The translations under genes were made by a program, and so were the position numbers. From assembly GCA_035578155.1 (NCBI GenBank), contig JAPWDM010000011.1, forward strand, positions 17,288,185-17,352,184: a DNA stretch of 64,000 bases, read 5' to 3'. The notes below the pieces were generated by a model. The model ran no database searches. It worked only from the letters and a program-made list of their open reading frames with translations, and was not told the DNA's origin. Positions 46,707 to 58,948 of this stretch are shown here, one piece after another. The DNA is from Brachynemurus nebulosus. Taxonomy: Eukaryota; Arthropoda; Insecta; Neuroptera; Myrmeleontidae. The number at the start of each line of letters is the position of its first letter. The stretch's first letter is position 1.

Positions 46707-47646
46707 GGTAAACCTATACGGTAATGCCATATATGTAGCATAAATACAATTACTGTTTAGCTGCACAATTATTTAAGGTAAATAACGATGGCGGTTTAAA
46801 CAAAGCACTCTTAAATTCCACAAAATTAACTTAAATAAGTCACTTTTAAGCACAAAAGTTGCAAAATTTAAAAAAAAAATTAAAATAAAAATTCTTATTT
46901 TTTAATTTTTTATTTCTGTTGATTTATTGAATCAATTTTATCAACCAATAAGTATACTATTCCATTTAAAAAAAGGTAAGTTTGTATCAAAGCTCGAAAA
47001 CCATAAGAGCTATAAAGCTTCTGATTATAGCAAATGGTTGCCCCCGTCGATATCTACAACTCTTATTTGAACAATTTTTCGATTAAATCAACGGTTTGGC
47101 TGTAATAAAAATGGCAACTCTCAGAAAACTCACCTGTATATTATATAAACTAATTATATAAATGTATATATAATTGAGGCAGCCAGATACAGCCAGGATA
47201 CGACCGGATAGTTTCTGTAATATAGTAATTAATGCAATAACTAAGTGGTATCGTAGTAACGTTTTTAAATAATTATTGTCAAAATATAATATTGAAAATT
47301 TAACTTATGTGTATCAAGTTCCATAAGAATATTGTAGTTTGTTCACTTTTATTGTAGGAAAAAAAGTTAGGACAGATTTCTACAGCGACAAAAAATGGTA
47401 CAAAACATTTCATTGGTCATTTCATTGTAGGTAAACACGATAAAAGCGAAATAAAAATTCGTATTGGTAAATTTAACTGATTTCAGAACTATAGTAACAA
47501 TGAATGTATTAAATAATAATATGAATTATACAAATTTATTTTATTCGTTATATTGTCTTACCGTATTACACTTGAGTTATATATTTTTTCTGAATAAATT
47601 TGTGTTTTCTGCAACTAAAATTTCTTGCCTAAAAGCAATTTAACTC
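46707..47646. other. Intergenic, no gene recognised
   Basis: AT-rich with nothing recognisable. Confidence 0.4.
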
Positions 47647-47711
47647 GAAGAACTGTCAACCCAAAAACTCTTCAGCTTCGCTGTCGCGTTTTTGTTAGTT
47701 GACAGTTCTTC
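47647..47711. repeat. Short hairpin
   Basis: GAAGAACTGTCAAC and its exact complement close a 37-base loop. It sits upstream of the Harbinger-like element. Confidence 0.75.
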
Positions 47712-47850
47712 TCGTTAGATTGCTAGGCAACAAATTTTCGTTAGACAAACCAAAATTTATTCGAAAAAATACAAACCTCTCGGGCAATAATAAGTAATAA
47801 TAAAATTTTACTTTTTTGGGAAGAAACTGCAAAATTTCGAAAGAAAGAAA

Positions 47851-48912
47851 AGCTTTGTTCCAACAAACAATTTTTGTACGGTACATGTACTGGTATGTAC
47901 CATGCTTGGATTAGTTCATGAATGACATTTGTGCGCATGTTTTAAAATGTACTAGTACGTGAACTGATTACTGAAACGGTTTTTTGTATGACAAACTCAA
48001 AAAGAAGGCGCGTAAAGTTAATAAAAGTAAAAACTCGTAATTATATAAAACACGTATAAATATAAAAAAAATTATACTAAAAAAGAAAAATACCATAAAT
48101 TAACGAAATTAAACAAAAAAATTAATTTATAAACCAAAAATGACAGCAGGTAATAATATAAAAAAAATTTTAAATCATTGTTAATCCCGTTGTATTCATA
48201 TGGGTACTGAGTATTTATTTGTAAACGATTATTTTTTTAGAATTAAATGAATTTCTTATATTACAAAATGAACAGAATATATCTATTGAAGCTCAAGAAG
48301 CAAATCAGTCCAGTTTATATGAAAGAAATGACTTCAAATGTATTCGTCATATTGGGGTACTATTTATAAATAAAAAATAATATGTGTCTTTAAATAGTTT
48401 CATAATGAATAAAGATATTGAATAAATTATTACCTAAATAATTTACATTTTTTTTTTTACTGATGTGTTCATTAAAAATTCTAAATCTTCATCTTCACTA
48501 GATTCAGAAACGAAAAAATCATCATTATCTAACTCGTTCATACTGATTTCAAAAGAAAGCAGTTAAAAATATTTCAAAACAACAGTCTTTATTTTATAAT
48601 TAACAGTCTTATCTTATTTTATTAAAAAAAAAGAAAAAAAACGGTAAATCAATCAGTTTTCAAAAAATTCAGTAAAATTATCTATTGCGCAGGTGTTACA
48701 AGTAGTTCACATTTCGATACATGCTCTTGACTGCCGACTAATTTGACCATACATGAATCAGTTCATGTACTAATCAGCATTTATGTTGGAACATAAACCG
48801 GAAGTTAAAATTGGTACATAAATATGTACTATAACTTGTTGGAACGCTAACTTCATTATGCGCATGCTATAACCGTACAATGTACGATATTTTCGTTTGT
48901 TGGAACAAAGCT
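47851..48912. mobile_element. Harbinger-like element, internally deleted
   Basis: Ends AGCTTTGTTCCAACAAAC and its complement. A plus-strand relic encodes ELNEFLILQNEQNISIEAQ after an acceptor near 48240 and reaches a GT at 48357. A minus-strand relic (48455-48539) encodes MNELDNDDFFVSESSEDEDL. Two acidic N-termini reading in different directions fit the two-gene plan of PIF/Harbinger elements (transposase plus Myb-like protein). The target duplication is not clear. Confidence 0.5.
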
Positions 48913-48914
48913 AA

Positions 48915-49058
48915 AGTATATCTCATTTCGGATACAATTGATCATGAGTTTTCGTTAAAGAATTAACGAATTCGAAACAAATCAATCTTCTATTCTTTTC
49001 TAAAAATAAACTGCAAATTTAAAATTTACATACATGCAATAATAAAAGAGATAAAGCC
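48915..49058 (+). repeat. Dispersed ~200-bp repeat, copy 2 (truncated)
   Basis: Matches 31216-31380 and 50985-51150. It is cut off at the left by the Harbinger-like element and at the right by foldback copy 2, which abuts it at about 49060. Confidence 0.7.
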
Positions 49059-49063
49059 AAGAT

Positions 49064-49939
49064 ATATACACTAATTTTTGCTATTAACACACTGATAGTG
49101 GGTAAAATAATGTCACAATAAGTGGTTCTGAAGTTGGACTATCATATGTAAGGTCTTTATTAGGTTTGTTTTTTAATGGATATTATAGTTTTCCTTATCG
49201 AAAATTATCGATACCGAAAATTACATAACCTAACCTAAAATAACGAAACCTAATAAAAACCTTACATACGATAGTCTAACTTCAGAACCATCTATTGTGA
49301 CATTATTACCCCCTGTCAGTGTGTTAATTAGTGTATGTAAACTAGTATGTAATTTAAGAGGGTGACTCACCCTCTCTCCAGTGTTGCTCAAACTCAATTT
49401 TGAATTCGAGAATTTCATTTCTACGTTATTCTAATTGTCTTAAGCTATTTTCCATGAAGAAGAACTTCTTGAAACACTCAAATAGTACGATTATTCGACA
49501 TAGTCACCCTCTAGTTAACTACCCCTAGACTTAATATTAGGATATTGAGCAAAAACAGGTCAATTAGATTTTTTGACGTAGATTTCAAATCTGTAAGCAA
49601 AATTTTTATATTGTTTATTTTTCACCCCCTTTTTGCAAAATTAACCCCCAAATTTTAACCCCCAACCACCCCTGTTGATGTAATATGAACAAATTGCATA
49701 TCAATAGATAGCACTTTAAAAAAGAGCAATATCGCCAATTTAAACTTTTGCTCTATCTCTTACTGTTTTTGAGATATTTGAAAAATTAAATTTTTACCCC
49801 AATTTTTGGAGGGCGATTTCACCCCTTCAAACCGTTTTTCCGCAGATAAAAAAAATACGTGTCCCTTAGTTTTTAGTGTTCTACAACATATTTAAGTTTC
49901 ATCAAAATCGATAGGTCCGGCCTCGGGACCTTTACTTGT
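49064..49939. mobile_element. Foldback element, copy 2 (left arm truncated)
   Basis: Contains about 150 bp of the left arm, the centre (inverted relative to copy 1) and the complete right arm ending GGACCTTTACTTGT at 49926-49939. Identity to copy 1 is very high, so it is young. Confidence 0.88.
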
Positions 49940-50984
49940 TAGATAGGAACGCCGGGAATAACATGATGTTACGAGTGCCGGCAATTAAAACTGTAAACTT
50001 GTAGCTAATATTCGGTTCAGTAATAGATTAATAATGATGAAACTTGGCGATATCATTTCACTAGGAATTCGTCTTAAATAAGCAGTATAATTCTAAAGAA
50101 AAGCAATTACGATTGCTAAAAACTAGCCATCTTCACCATGATACTCATGTGATATTCAACTCTAAAATAATTTCTGATGAATAACATCTCACATGAATGT
50201 AAATGGAACCAGTTTCTCAAGTGGAGTATGTATTAATGGAATGGCAACAGGTTAGTTGTTCTTTCCAGTGGTTCCGCTGGTTTAGTTGGTTTATTCTTAT
50301 CGGTCTATGTAACTAATCTAACGCACGCATATGTAACTAAATAATAAATAACTCTTTTATTGTGGTTCTGATATTTTCGTGTACATAACCATTATAACGT
50401 CGTTACAACGAAGTGTGTACCCGATTTCGTTACACATCGGAAATTGTCATTTAACACGTGTCCAGTGCTACAATTGTATTATATTTCAAATTGTTGAACG
50501 TTGATTGTTGAATTTTGGCGCTAAAAATTAATTTTAATTGTTAAAATATTTTAAGTAAGGAAATTTTATAAACATGTGCCAATTGTTTAGTGACAATTAA
50601 TTGATTGTGTTTTTTTTCTGAAGTGTTTTGTTTTTCATTTTTTCTATTTTTTCAGTTACAATAAACAATATATTTATTATTGAGTTGCCATGTTATACTT
50701 TATAATTGTTTAGTGTTTTAATTGGAATTTAATTTTAAAAATTCGGTATGTTATCTTTCATCTTTTGTATAAAATATTACGATATGTTTCTATATCCGCT
50801 TGATAAAACCAGTTAATTTTTTTGCAATTCACATGAAATCATAACAGCTGTTCATTGTTTAATTAAGGTTGTTCCACATAAAAAAATAGCGAACTATGTA
50901 AGACCACGAAATTTTTTCGTCTTCTTATAAGATCTCTAAAAGTGTTTTGTTAAAAAAAAACTTTATTTTCTAAAACATAAAATA
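49940..50984. other. Intergenic, no gene recognised
   Basis: Less AT-rich at 50380-50480, with GTCGTTACAACG and CACGTG. No open frame follows. Confidence 0.4.
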
Positions 50985-51200
50985 TACCCAGTTTCAAATA
51001 CAGTTGAGCATGGGTCATCGTTAAAGAATTAAATAATTCTTTTATTCGAAACAAATCAATCTTCAATTTTGTTCTAAAAATAAACGGCAAATTCAGAATT
51101 TACGTAAGTGCAATAATGAAAGAGATAATGCCAAGAAAATGGAAATTCTTTAAATTTATAAGTGATGAATCATACTTAAATTTAAGTGAAATGACAAATG
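50985..51200 (+). repeat. Dispersed ~200-bp repeat, copy 3
   Basis: The longest match to copy 1, extending through AGTGATGAA and TTAAGTGAAATGA-like words. All three copies have the same orientation. Confidence 0.7.
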
Positions 51201-51262
51201 AAACAGAAAAGACTCATTTATCAGAAACTGAAAAATCGATGTTAATTTTTTAAAATTTAATT

Positions 51263-52743
51263 CAGGGCCGCGCCAAGGGACAGTTGGGCTGGGGTGCAAG
51301 ACAAAAATTGCCGCCCCTAAAACGCCAAACTTATTTGTAATACATTTTTGATAATAAAATATATGCCTCCCGACTACCAGTTTACTTACTATATATACTT
51401 CCTTTAATGAAATGCATAAAATATTATAAAATATTTAGGATTATAAATGGAATAAAACACTTAAACTTTTTTTAACAATTTAGTTTGCATAAATTTCAAG
51501 AACAAGTAAATAAAAATAAATAATTTTACACAAAACAAAAACGAATAGTAACAATTTTAAAATTTTATATAAAATTCACTTTCCTTGCCTTTTTTATTGC
51601 AAATTCATTTATTAAATCTGACATGTCAATATCTGCAGCAATTTTGTTTTCTATGCTAATTAAACTTAAATACGATATTCTTTCCTGTGACATAGGTACT
51701 AGATCTTAAATAATTTTTTATTAACTTAAGTTTCGAAAAACTTCTCTCACCAGTTGCCACTGTCACAGGTATTGTCAAAAATATTCTTAATGCAATTGTC
51801 ATATTCGGAAACATTGTAGTAAGATCATTAGAAAATATATAATATAAAACTGTTAATGTATTCATGTCGGGATTAATACATGTTAAAAGAGTTTCTATTT
51901 CATCACATAAATCTAACGCATTTATATCAGATTCGTTCCGCAGAGCCCAAAAGGGGATGTTTTTTACTTAAATTTCTGAGAAACGAAATAATGTAACTTT
52001 TCCAAGAAAAGAGTATAGAGCGCTCTAATTTAAAGAACATCCATAAATCTTATCCTAAGTGGAATAAGCAATATCGAAAGAAAATGTATATTTTAAACTA
52101 AATTGCTTGCAGATGTGGATAAGCAAATATTGAAAACAAAATTTATAATAACAAAAAACAGAAATAATAAATTAGGTTTAAGATATCAACCAAATAGGAA
52201 AAAGAAGATAAAATAAAAATGTTGGTTTTAAAACCAAACAATTGAAATCTTAAACTCTTTTATTATATTTCGACTGTTCAATACAGTGTTTACTAAGTTT
52301 TATTTAAAAGAATAATATTTTACTAAGAGATCCTCAGTCATCAATTTTTAGTTTGTTTTGTTTACTAATCGTCACGTACTATATACAACGTAACGCAACG
52401 AAAACTAAACAATTTTAAAGATTGATAAATGTTTTATGTGTAGAATTTAACGACGATTTTTATAAAATTAAAGCGTGCAAGAACATGTTCGATCCCGATC
52501 CCGTTTGATCTCGCCGATTACCGCGCAAATGATTGTTGTCGCTGGTCGACAATCGGAATAATCGGATTACCGACGGGTCACAACAATCATAATAGACAAG
52601 TATTTAAGCAAAATGCGGGTAATATTTAGTGTCATCAAAATTACCACCTAAAAATAGTAATAATTTTATATTTTATTTGCCGCCCCCAAAGCCTGCCGCC
52701 GGGGTACTAGACACCCCTAACACCCCCGCTTGGCGCGGCCCTG
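51263..52743 (-). mobile_element. hAT transposon relic, 1.48 kb
   Basis: A perfect 8-bp duplication ATTTAATT flanks it (51255-51262, 52744-52751). Ends are CAGGGCCGCGCCAAG and CTTGGCGCGGCCCTG. The minus strand keeps the C-terminal end of a hAT transposase; the rest is deleted. Ends and duplication are intact. Confidence 0.93.
51590..51865 (-). pseudogene. hAT transposase C-terminal dimerisation domain, broken
   Basis: The frame contains FPNMTIALRIFLTIPVTVAT followed by GERSFSKLKLIKNYLRSS, the hallmark of the hAT dimerisation region (zinc-finger MYM type 1-like relatives). A ~4-bp insertion near 51695 shifts the frame; the other frame continues LSLISIENKIAADI to a stop at about 51565-51570. 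Confidence 0.9.
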
Positions 52744-52987
52744 ATTTAATTACCTATATGAACAGACTTTTTAATTTTAATCTTAAAAAATCCATTTCTA
52801 TAAGAACAAATTCTTGAATGTATTAAATTTTAAATTTTCATCTCAAATAGTTTTAGAAAAACTCACTTGCGACAGATGGACGAACACCAAAGTGATTTTA
52901 TAAGTGTTCCGTTTTTCCAATTTTAGTTCGGAACACTAAAAATAAGCTACTCAAATTATGCCGTGAATCTAAACTATGTTTGCTGCA

Positions 52988-53291
52988 CAGTGGCGGATTT
53001 ACTAGCAGGTTGAGTAGGCTGGAGCCTAGAGCGGCAGATTTTAGGGGCGGCAAATTTGGGCAAAAAGGGTGGCAAATTGTAGAATTTAAAGTTGTTTTTT
53101 TTTGCTCATCACTTACGTTTTTTAAGAAGATTTTAGGGTGGCAAAATGTAGAATTGACGTTTGTTTTTGTTCGCCGCCTTCGTTTCTTAAGAAAGACGGC
53201 AGATTTTCTGGGCGGCAAAAATTTTTTTACCTTTTTAGGGGTGACATTTTTCACTGAGCCTAGAGCGGCACTTAATGTAAATCCGCCACTA
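52988..53291. mobile_element. hAT-type MITE, 304 bp
   Basis: Ends CAGTGGCGGATTTAC and GTAAATCCGCCACTA. Flanks TTGCTGCA (52980-52987) and TTGCTGTA (53292-53299) differ at one base. GGCGGCAAA(A/T)TT words repeat internally. Confidence 0.82.
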
Positions 53292-53299
53292 TTGCTGTA

Positions 53300-54725
53300 A
53301 ACAAAAAAGTGGAAATCACTGGTGTTGCTTAATAAATTTTATAATCGGACGGGTCAATTTATTTTCTGATTACGTCTCATAACCAAGTTATTTGGCCCAT
53401 AAAGTCACATTTTGAGCACGTTTGACATTTACTTGAATTTATATATAAATAAAAACGCTGACGGTTCAAATAGTTGCGGTAATTCTGTCACGCTTTCCCT
53501 TGAAAATTCAGTGAACTGGTTCCAACTATATCTTTGATAATATAATTATTTTTACTCTCTTATCACAAGTCTATAGACAGACACATTTCTAAGTAAAATA
53601 GAAATAAGCATTTTACTCCTTTTCAGTTGTTAAAAAGTTGTTTTGGTCTATTTTCCAACCGGTATTTTTGACGATTATTGACTGTTGTTTCCATATTAAA
53701 ATGTGTAGCAACAATTCGTGGTGGGAGCGCCACGAAGGAGGACTGGTTGTATATTTTCTTAGGCACAAAGCTAGATGATTCAAGGAAAAACAAAACAAAA
53801 CGAACTGTAGTATTTTGTTTATAATTTTATTTTTATCCATTAAGTTTACAAAAATTATTGAGATGCGTTCTTCTTGGTGTATATCGGCTTCATCTCTCTC
53901 TCTCCCTTCCTTCATATGATAACATCAGTTAGACAATAATGTAATATTACCTACATACAAAATATGAGTCCGCGTATATTGTTCGAATAACTTTTTAAAT
54001 TTTGTATACATAATGTCGTTAATTATAAAATTATTTAAGTTAAATTCTAATTTTTAAAAAATCCATAAAAACACTTGGCGTATTAATGGTAAAGTCAAAA
54101 ATTCCGTAAGTCCATGTTAAAATTTATTAAAGTTGTTTTCTAGATTTAAAATGAATTTTCTCTCTCCCAAACGCACTATTAGGGTAGACGCTAGTAATAA
54201 AATTGATGCTTATTCTTTTCTGTAGAAAGGAATAAATAATAAAATTGATATTATGACGACTCCTCGTTCCGGCTTGAATCGTTAACGAAAACTCCAGTCA
54301 ATTAGCAGCAAAATGAAACATGTTTATATCCTTTCAATTGTCGTACTAGACTGACCTTTATTTTATTATTTTTGTTGCTAGGAAAACTAAATCAATTGTA
54401 ATAATTTTTATTATATTTTACACGGCAAACTATTGATAAATGCCAATATTAAATTTCCAAAATTAGGAAATTTACATTCTCACGGCAATTTTTGTGCCGG
54501 TACAATAAAGGGATAGTAATACTATTAATATTTAAATGGAAATAAAGCTATTTTTTAAGTCAGCTGTGACAGTAATTTTTTTGTTACCTAGTTATACATA
54601 TAAGCAAAGTTAATGTTACTTTAATTATTCTTGACTTAGGGATGCGAGGAGCCGAAAGGTAATGAGAGCTAGCGGTTAATGGGAGCGGTGCAAAAGTACT
54701 TGCTTCTAATCCTTGTATTCGCTAG
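53300..54725. other. Intergenic, no gene recognised
   Basis: AT-rich, with a 100-codon minus-strand frame (53613-53915) that has no recognisable domain and a codon use like noncoding DNA. Confidence 0.4.
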
Positions 54726-55104
54726 TACCGTCAGTTGGGACGCATCTGGACGATTTTTTCAGTTTTTTGACGATAAATTGTTTAGAGTTTATCTAAAAAT
54801 TTCTAAAAAAATAATTTAAATGCTTTAATATCACGAGCATATAGGGCAGTAATAAAAATATCAAAATTGGTGCTGAAACACTTTTTTTTGGTTATATAGT
54901 GTCTAGATTCGTCCGTATGTGTGGGGCGAATCTGGACAGTGCTTTATTTGCAATATAAATCACATTCAGTCATGCATTTGGGTAAAATCGGACATAAAAA
55001 GATAAAAATAGCTGAATCCCGTCTGGAAATTCGCTAAGATAAATAACTGCATCAGCGAATGACTTTAGATGGGTGGAATAAGACATTTTGGATTTAAATG
55101 AATT

Positions 55105-55209
55105 TTATTTTGATTTGCCTTTTAGTCTATCATGCAAGGTCGATTTGGGTACATGGAAATATTCAGCAGCTTGTCTGAGCGATTTTCTTTTATTTTTAAT
55201 ATCAGAAGG
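55105..55209 (-). pseudogene. Transposase N-terminal psq helix-turn-helix relic
   Basis: The frame reads SLRQAAEYFHVPKSTLHDRL KGK and then a stop; this is the core of the pipsqueak-type DNA-binding domain of pogo and CENP-B-like transposases. Upstream it runs KNKRK and then into the nested MITE at 55210. Confidence 0.8.
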
Positions 55210-55473
55210 CAGGGGCGCAACAACTACATAAGTACCTACAGGGGGTTCAACAAAAATTTAAATTATCAAATATTTTGGTAACGCAGTTCTCCGATAACAA
55301 TGGAAAATGTTGTAATAAAATGTCGTCTACGAAAATTTGATTTTTAAATAAAAAATATTAGTAAACCACTAAAAATTTTACTTTTTAATGTAAATAAAAT
55401 AAATTGAAGGAAAATTTCCAGGTAATTCTAGGGGGTCCGGACTCCTTGGACCTCCCCGTATGTTGCGCCTCTG
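55210..55473. mobile_element. hAT-type MITE nested in the pogo element
   Basis: Ends CAGGGGCGCAACA and TGTTGCGCCTCTG are inverted. The 8-bp flanks (TCAGAAGG and TCGAAAAG) match at five positions, so the duplication is aged or wrong. Confidence 0.65.
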
Positions 55474-55974
55474 TCGAAAAGAGCTCTATGTTATCTAGAC
55501 TACAGTTTATGTAGTTTATACCCACTTTCTTTTTATATTGACGCACCATAGTGTATGGAATTCGCCTCACCTACATAGACAATTTTTTGTTAATCAGTTT
55601 ATAAAAAAAAAATTAAGCACGATACAGCTTTAATTTTTGGTAGATATATTGTCAAAAAAAGCCAAACATTTTATTGCCAGTCCCTATTTTATATACATAT
55701 AACTGTTTTTTTTTTTTTTTTTTTGTACAGCAGTTTATAAGTTTCAAAACGCGCGTTATTTTTAAAAATTATAAACAATGCGTCTGTAACATAACAAAAT
55801 ACAAAGATGTCACGTTCACCGCTTTTCTTTGATGACTAACTCATAACTGACAAAATTCAGTAGCATAAATTGATCTATGACCTTGTACGGTCATAACACT
55901 GACGAAGAAATATCGAGAGGCAGCTCTGTCTAGATTCGCCCCTACTGTCTAGATTCGTCCTAACTGATGGTACG

Positions 55975-57059
55975 CAACTTAGACGTCTTCAGTACTTGTC
56001 GGCTAAACTTCCCTCATGCGCATTTTCCGGTAGTTGCACGAATTAAGTTGTTAAGAGAGGTTTTGTTTTTTGTGCTCAGTGCTTAATACAAAATAATTTT
56101 AACGATGTCAAAGTAATCACTAGTTATAAAGGTAAGTTTGCCTATTTTTTTGTTATGGTTATGAGAATTATGATAGCAAATGAATATTGAAATCTATAAC
56201 CATGTGATTCTCATTTGAAAAAGATTGAATGCAAGGCTTTTTGGCAAAGATAGTTACGGTATCGTTGCAAAAGCGGTGGAAACTGGACACACGCAGAATA
56301 TTTTGACTCCGATAGCGTAGCTGATTATATTTGTGTTTTTTACCCTGATCTTTAGAATCTAAACCCTTAGAATCCTTAGAATAATTCTTTTATTTTGATT
56401 GCAGAATTTGAATTCTGTTGTTAAAATACCTTTATTTGTGTTATCTTTACACTTATTTTGTTTTTAAAGACTGATTTTGTTTTTATAATTTTTATCGAAT
56501 CTAAAGTAAATTTTAGGCTCCCATTTCCCGACCTATCGGTAGTCCTGAAGAAAAAAAATTTTCGATCAGAAAAATATTGTTTTCGTGACTAAAATTCAGC
56601 CTATTTGTTGGTCAAATAGTCAAGCTAACTGTTTCAATTTAAAAAATAAATAAATTGTTAAAACGATTCAAAAATTTTTGTTTTTCCTTATTATTCTATT
56701 CCTATTTATTAATTATTAATTTTTTTTCTATTTTCTGGATCTGTTACATTTCTTGCCACAATATTTTGAAACTTCAGCAAAAGAAATTTCACAAAAATTG
56801 GTAAAATAATGACAGAGTTAAACCTGAAAGAACAATTAACATGAGTCGTTCCATGGGAGCTTTATTTTTTCGCTCTAATTCTGATTGATTTATCTTTGAT
56901 TTTGTTTGAGGGTATGTATTGCTTGAATGTCAAGTCACGGAAGTTTTAAAAGGTGTTAAAAGTTTTAAAAGTTTTAAAATAAAGAGAAAATATTAATTAA
57001 TTTAGACTTTTTATCAGTACATCTGTAGATTTAACAACTTATTGTACGTAGTTCTATTT
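55975..57059. other. Intergenic, no gene recognised
   Basis: A TCAGT initiator-like word near 56077 and an AAAG|GTAAGT donor near 56130 could belong to a noncoding first exon on the plus strand, but nothing downstream supports it. Confidence 0.35.
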
Positions 57060-57180
57060 TTTAGTCGAATTTTTCCTTGAAAAAATTAAACTTATACAGC
57101 CTATTCGACAAGAACGGCGAGAGGCAAGAGTAGGGGCGCTATCCGTTTTCGGATCCGTAGAACATGATTCTGAAGAAAAA
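57060..57180 (+). repeat. Fragment related to the interior of the 21984-22897 element
   Basis: TTAGTCGAATTTTT, GACAAGAACGG, GAGTAGGGGCGCTATCCGTT and TCCGTAGAAC match 22327-22440 in order and orientation. Confidence 0.75.
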
Positions 57181-57204
57181 AATGTCTGATATAATTATAT
57201 ATAT

Positions 57205-57345
57205 TAGAGACGTGCCAAAATCGTGAACTCACGCGTGAATCACCCATCGTGACCGTGAATAATTTTTTACGATCGTGCGTGAGTGGGCGTGATCGTGACA
57301 TTTAATTTCTTGTCGTGAATAATTCGTGAGTCACGAAAAGTTGAA
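57205..57345 (+). mobile_element. hAT-like end rich in CGTGA words
   Basis: TAGAGACGTGCCAAAATCGT begins a stretch in which CGTGA or its complement TCACG occurs about a dozen times within 130 bp. Dense subterminal words of this type are expected of hAT ends. The opposite end was not found. Confidence 0.5.
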
Positions 57346-57893
57346 GACCATGAATAAAAAATTTTTTAATAATTTATTTTTTTCAATTTTAGGGAATATT
57401 AACTAAACCAATTTGATATTTTAACTACAAAAAAATCTTTTTTTTATAGGTATATTGGTTTTTATAAGCACAAGTAGGTAGAAATCCAATAAGCCTTACT
57501 AACAAATTCCAGTTCTTTACCGAGATACTTGGAGTGTATACAAAATGATTTACAAATTAGAAATATCCAACAGTGTTTATGATGTTGTTCTGATTATTTC
57601 TTCCGTTTTTAAATAATTTCTTAAATTTTTAACAAATTCTTAAAATTAGCCTGCATTGGATATACGGTCTGTCAATAAGTATAATTGTAAATAACAAGGT
57701 CAGTTTTACAGTTTTGAACAATATTGTCATGAAGACATAATATAAAGAGCATATTATGGGTTACATAAAGGAATATTATCTTTTTCAATATTTTAAGTTC
57801 TTTTATTATTATCATTATTTTAAAAAAAAATTATTATCTATGTATTTATAGGTACTAAAAAATATTTTGTCACAATTTTGTTAAAAAACTACT

Positions 57894-58270
57894 ACTGCAG
57901 TAAAAGCGTACTTTGACCGTGCATTTCGGGTAGGCAGCAATTTTTTTTTTGGAAGTCGTAGGGGGGTCAGTGATGAATGTAAAACCGAGTTTTCGGGATC
58001 CGCGGTGGTGTCGTTTAGCCGCCATCTTCGAAAAAAGGTCGAATTTTATTTTTTCGAATATCTCCAAAACCGTAAGTCTGACAAAAAATTTGTAAAGACC
58101 TTATTTACAGATAATTTCATTTTCTACAAAATTTGTTATAAACTTTTTTACATAACTTTAAAAACAAAAAAGTTATCAGCAAAAAACCATGAAAAATTTA
58201 GGAACGAAAACTTTTGAAGCCAGATAACTTTTCTATTTTTAACCCGACAAAAAATATGCTTCTTATCTTT
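57894..58270 (+). repeat. Left terminal inverted repeat of the nuclease element
   Basis: Runs inward from ACTGCAGTAAAAGCG through CATTTCGGGTAGGCAGCAAT, GTTTAGCCGCCATCTTCG and GTAAAGACC to TTTTTAACCCGAC and ATGCTTCTTAT. Confidence 0.8.
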
Positions 58271-58948
58271 TTTATAGAGTACTTTTCAACGAAAAATTTG
58301 AGGTATTAAATTTTATCATCCGACTTCTAGTTAGGAAGTTATAGCTCTCCAAAAGTGGGTAGGTAAAAATTGTAACTAAAAAATCGTCGACTCTTAAGTG
58401 ACATATTAATTTTAAAATACAATTATTTTATATTGTTTTACTTTTTTTGGCTAGTATGATTTTACGAAAAATACATATTACATATTAACCTGAAATTTAA
58501 CACCTTTCCGCACCACCCGTGGCGCTTAAAGCCCCTCTCTCGTAATATTTCTTTTAACAGCTTAAATCCTCATTCATATCAAATCTCATCCATTTTTATT
58601 TGTTTAATAAAAACGCTCCTTTTTTTTTTTATTTAAAAGAACAATGTTTTACAAAATTAAATTACAGTAACTCGGGGGTGCAGGTTCATTGATGCACTGT
58701 ATAGGGATGAACATCCGTAAGGTTCTCCTCCAGCCCCAGTATTCTGGATTTTTGTATCTTGCCAACCACGACTGTACTTGGTGATACACTCTGAAGGTGT
58801 GCATACGAGTTGCATCTTGTGTGGGCGGGAGCGAGGCAAGATTAAATTTACTTTTAATTGTTGATTTTGCGAATCGTTTGTACCGCAATATATTGATCGA
58901 TTCTTCATGCTTATCACCGCCATACAAAGCAATAATAATAATAATAAT

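Larger units (their letters stand above)
54728..55970 (-). mobile_element. pogo-like element relic (Tc1/mariner superfamily)
   Basis: Inverted ends CCGTCAGTTGGGACGCATCT and the complement of CCATCAGTTAGGACGAATCT, with TA on both sides (54726-54727, 55971-55972). GGGGCGAATCTGGAC-type words recur near both ends. The minus strand keeps a psq-type helix-turn-helix, which together with TA duplication identifies a pogo-like transposon. Most of the transposase is missing, and a hAT MITE has inserted. Confidence 0.75.

Noticed and set aside
52898..53300. Two overlapping 106-118-codon frames on opposite strands
   Set aside because: They lie within a 304-bp hAT MITE with near-perfect target duplication and have no domain.
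55975..56160. Noncoding first exon of a plus-strand gene
   Set aside because: A TCAGT word and an AAAG|GTAAGT donor are present, but these are common by chance and nothing downstream supports a gene in the window.
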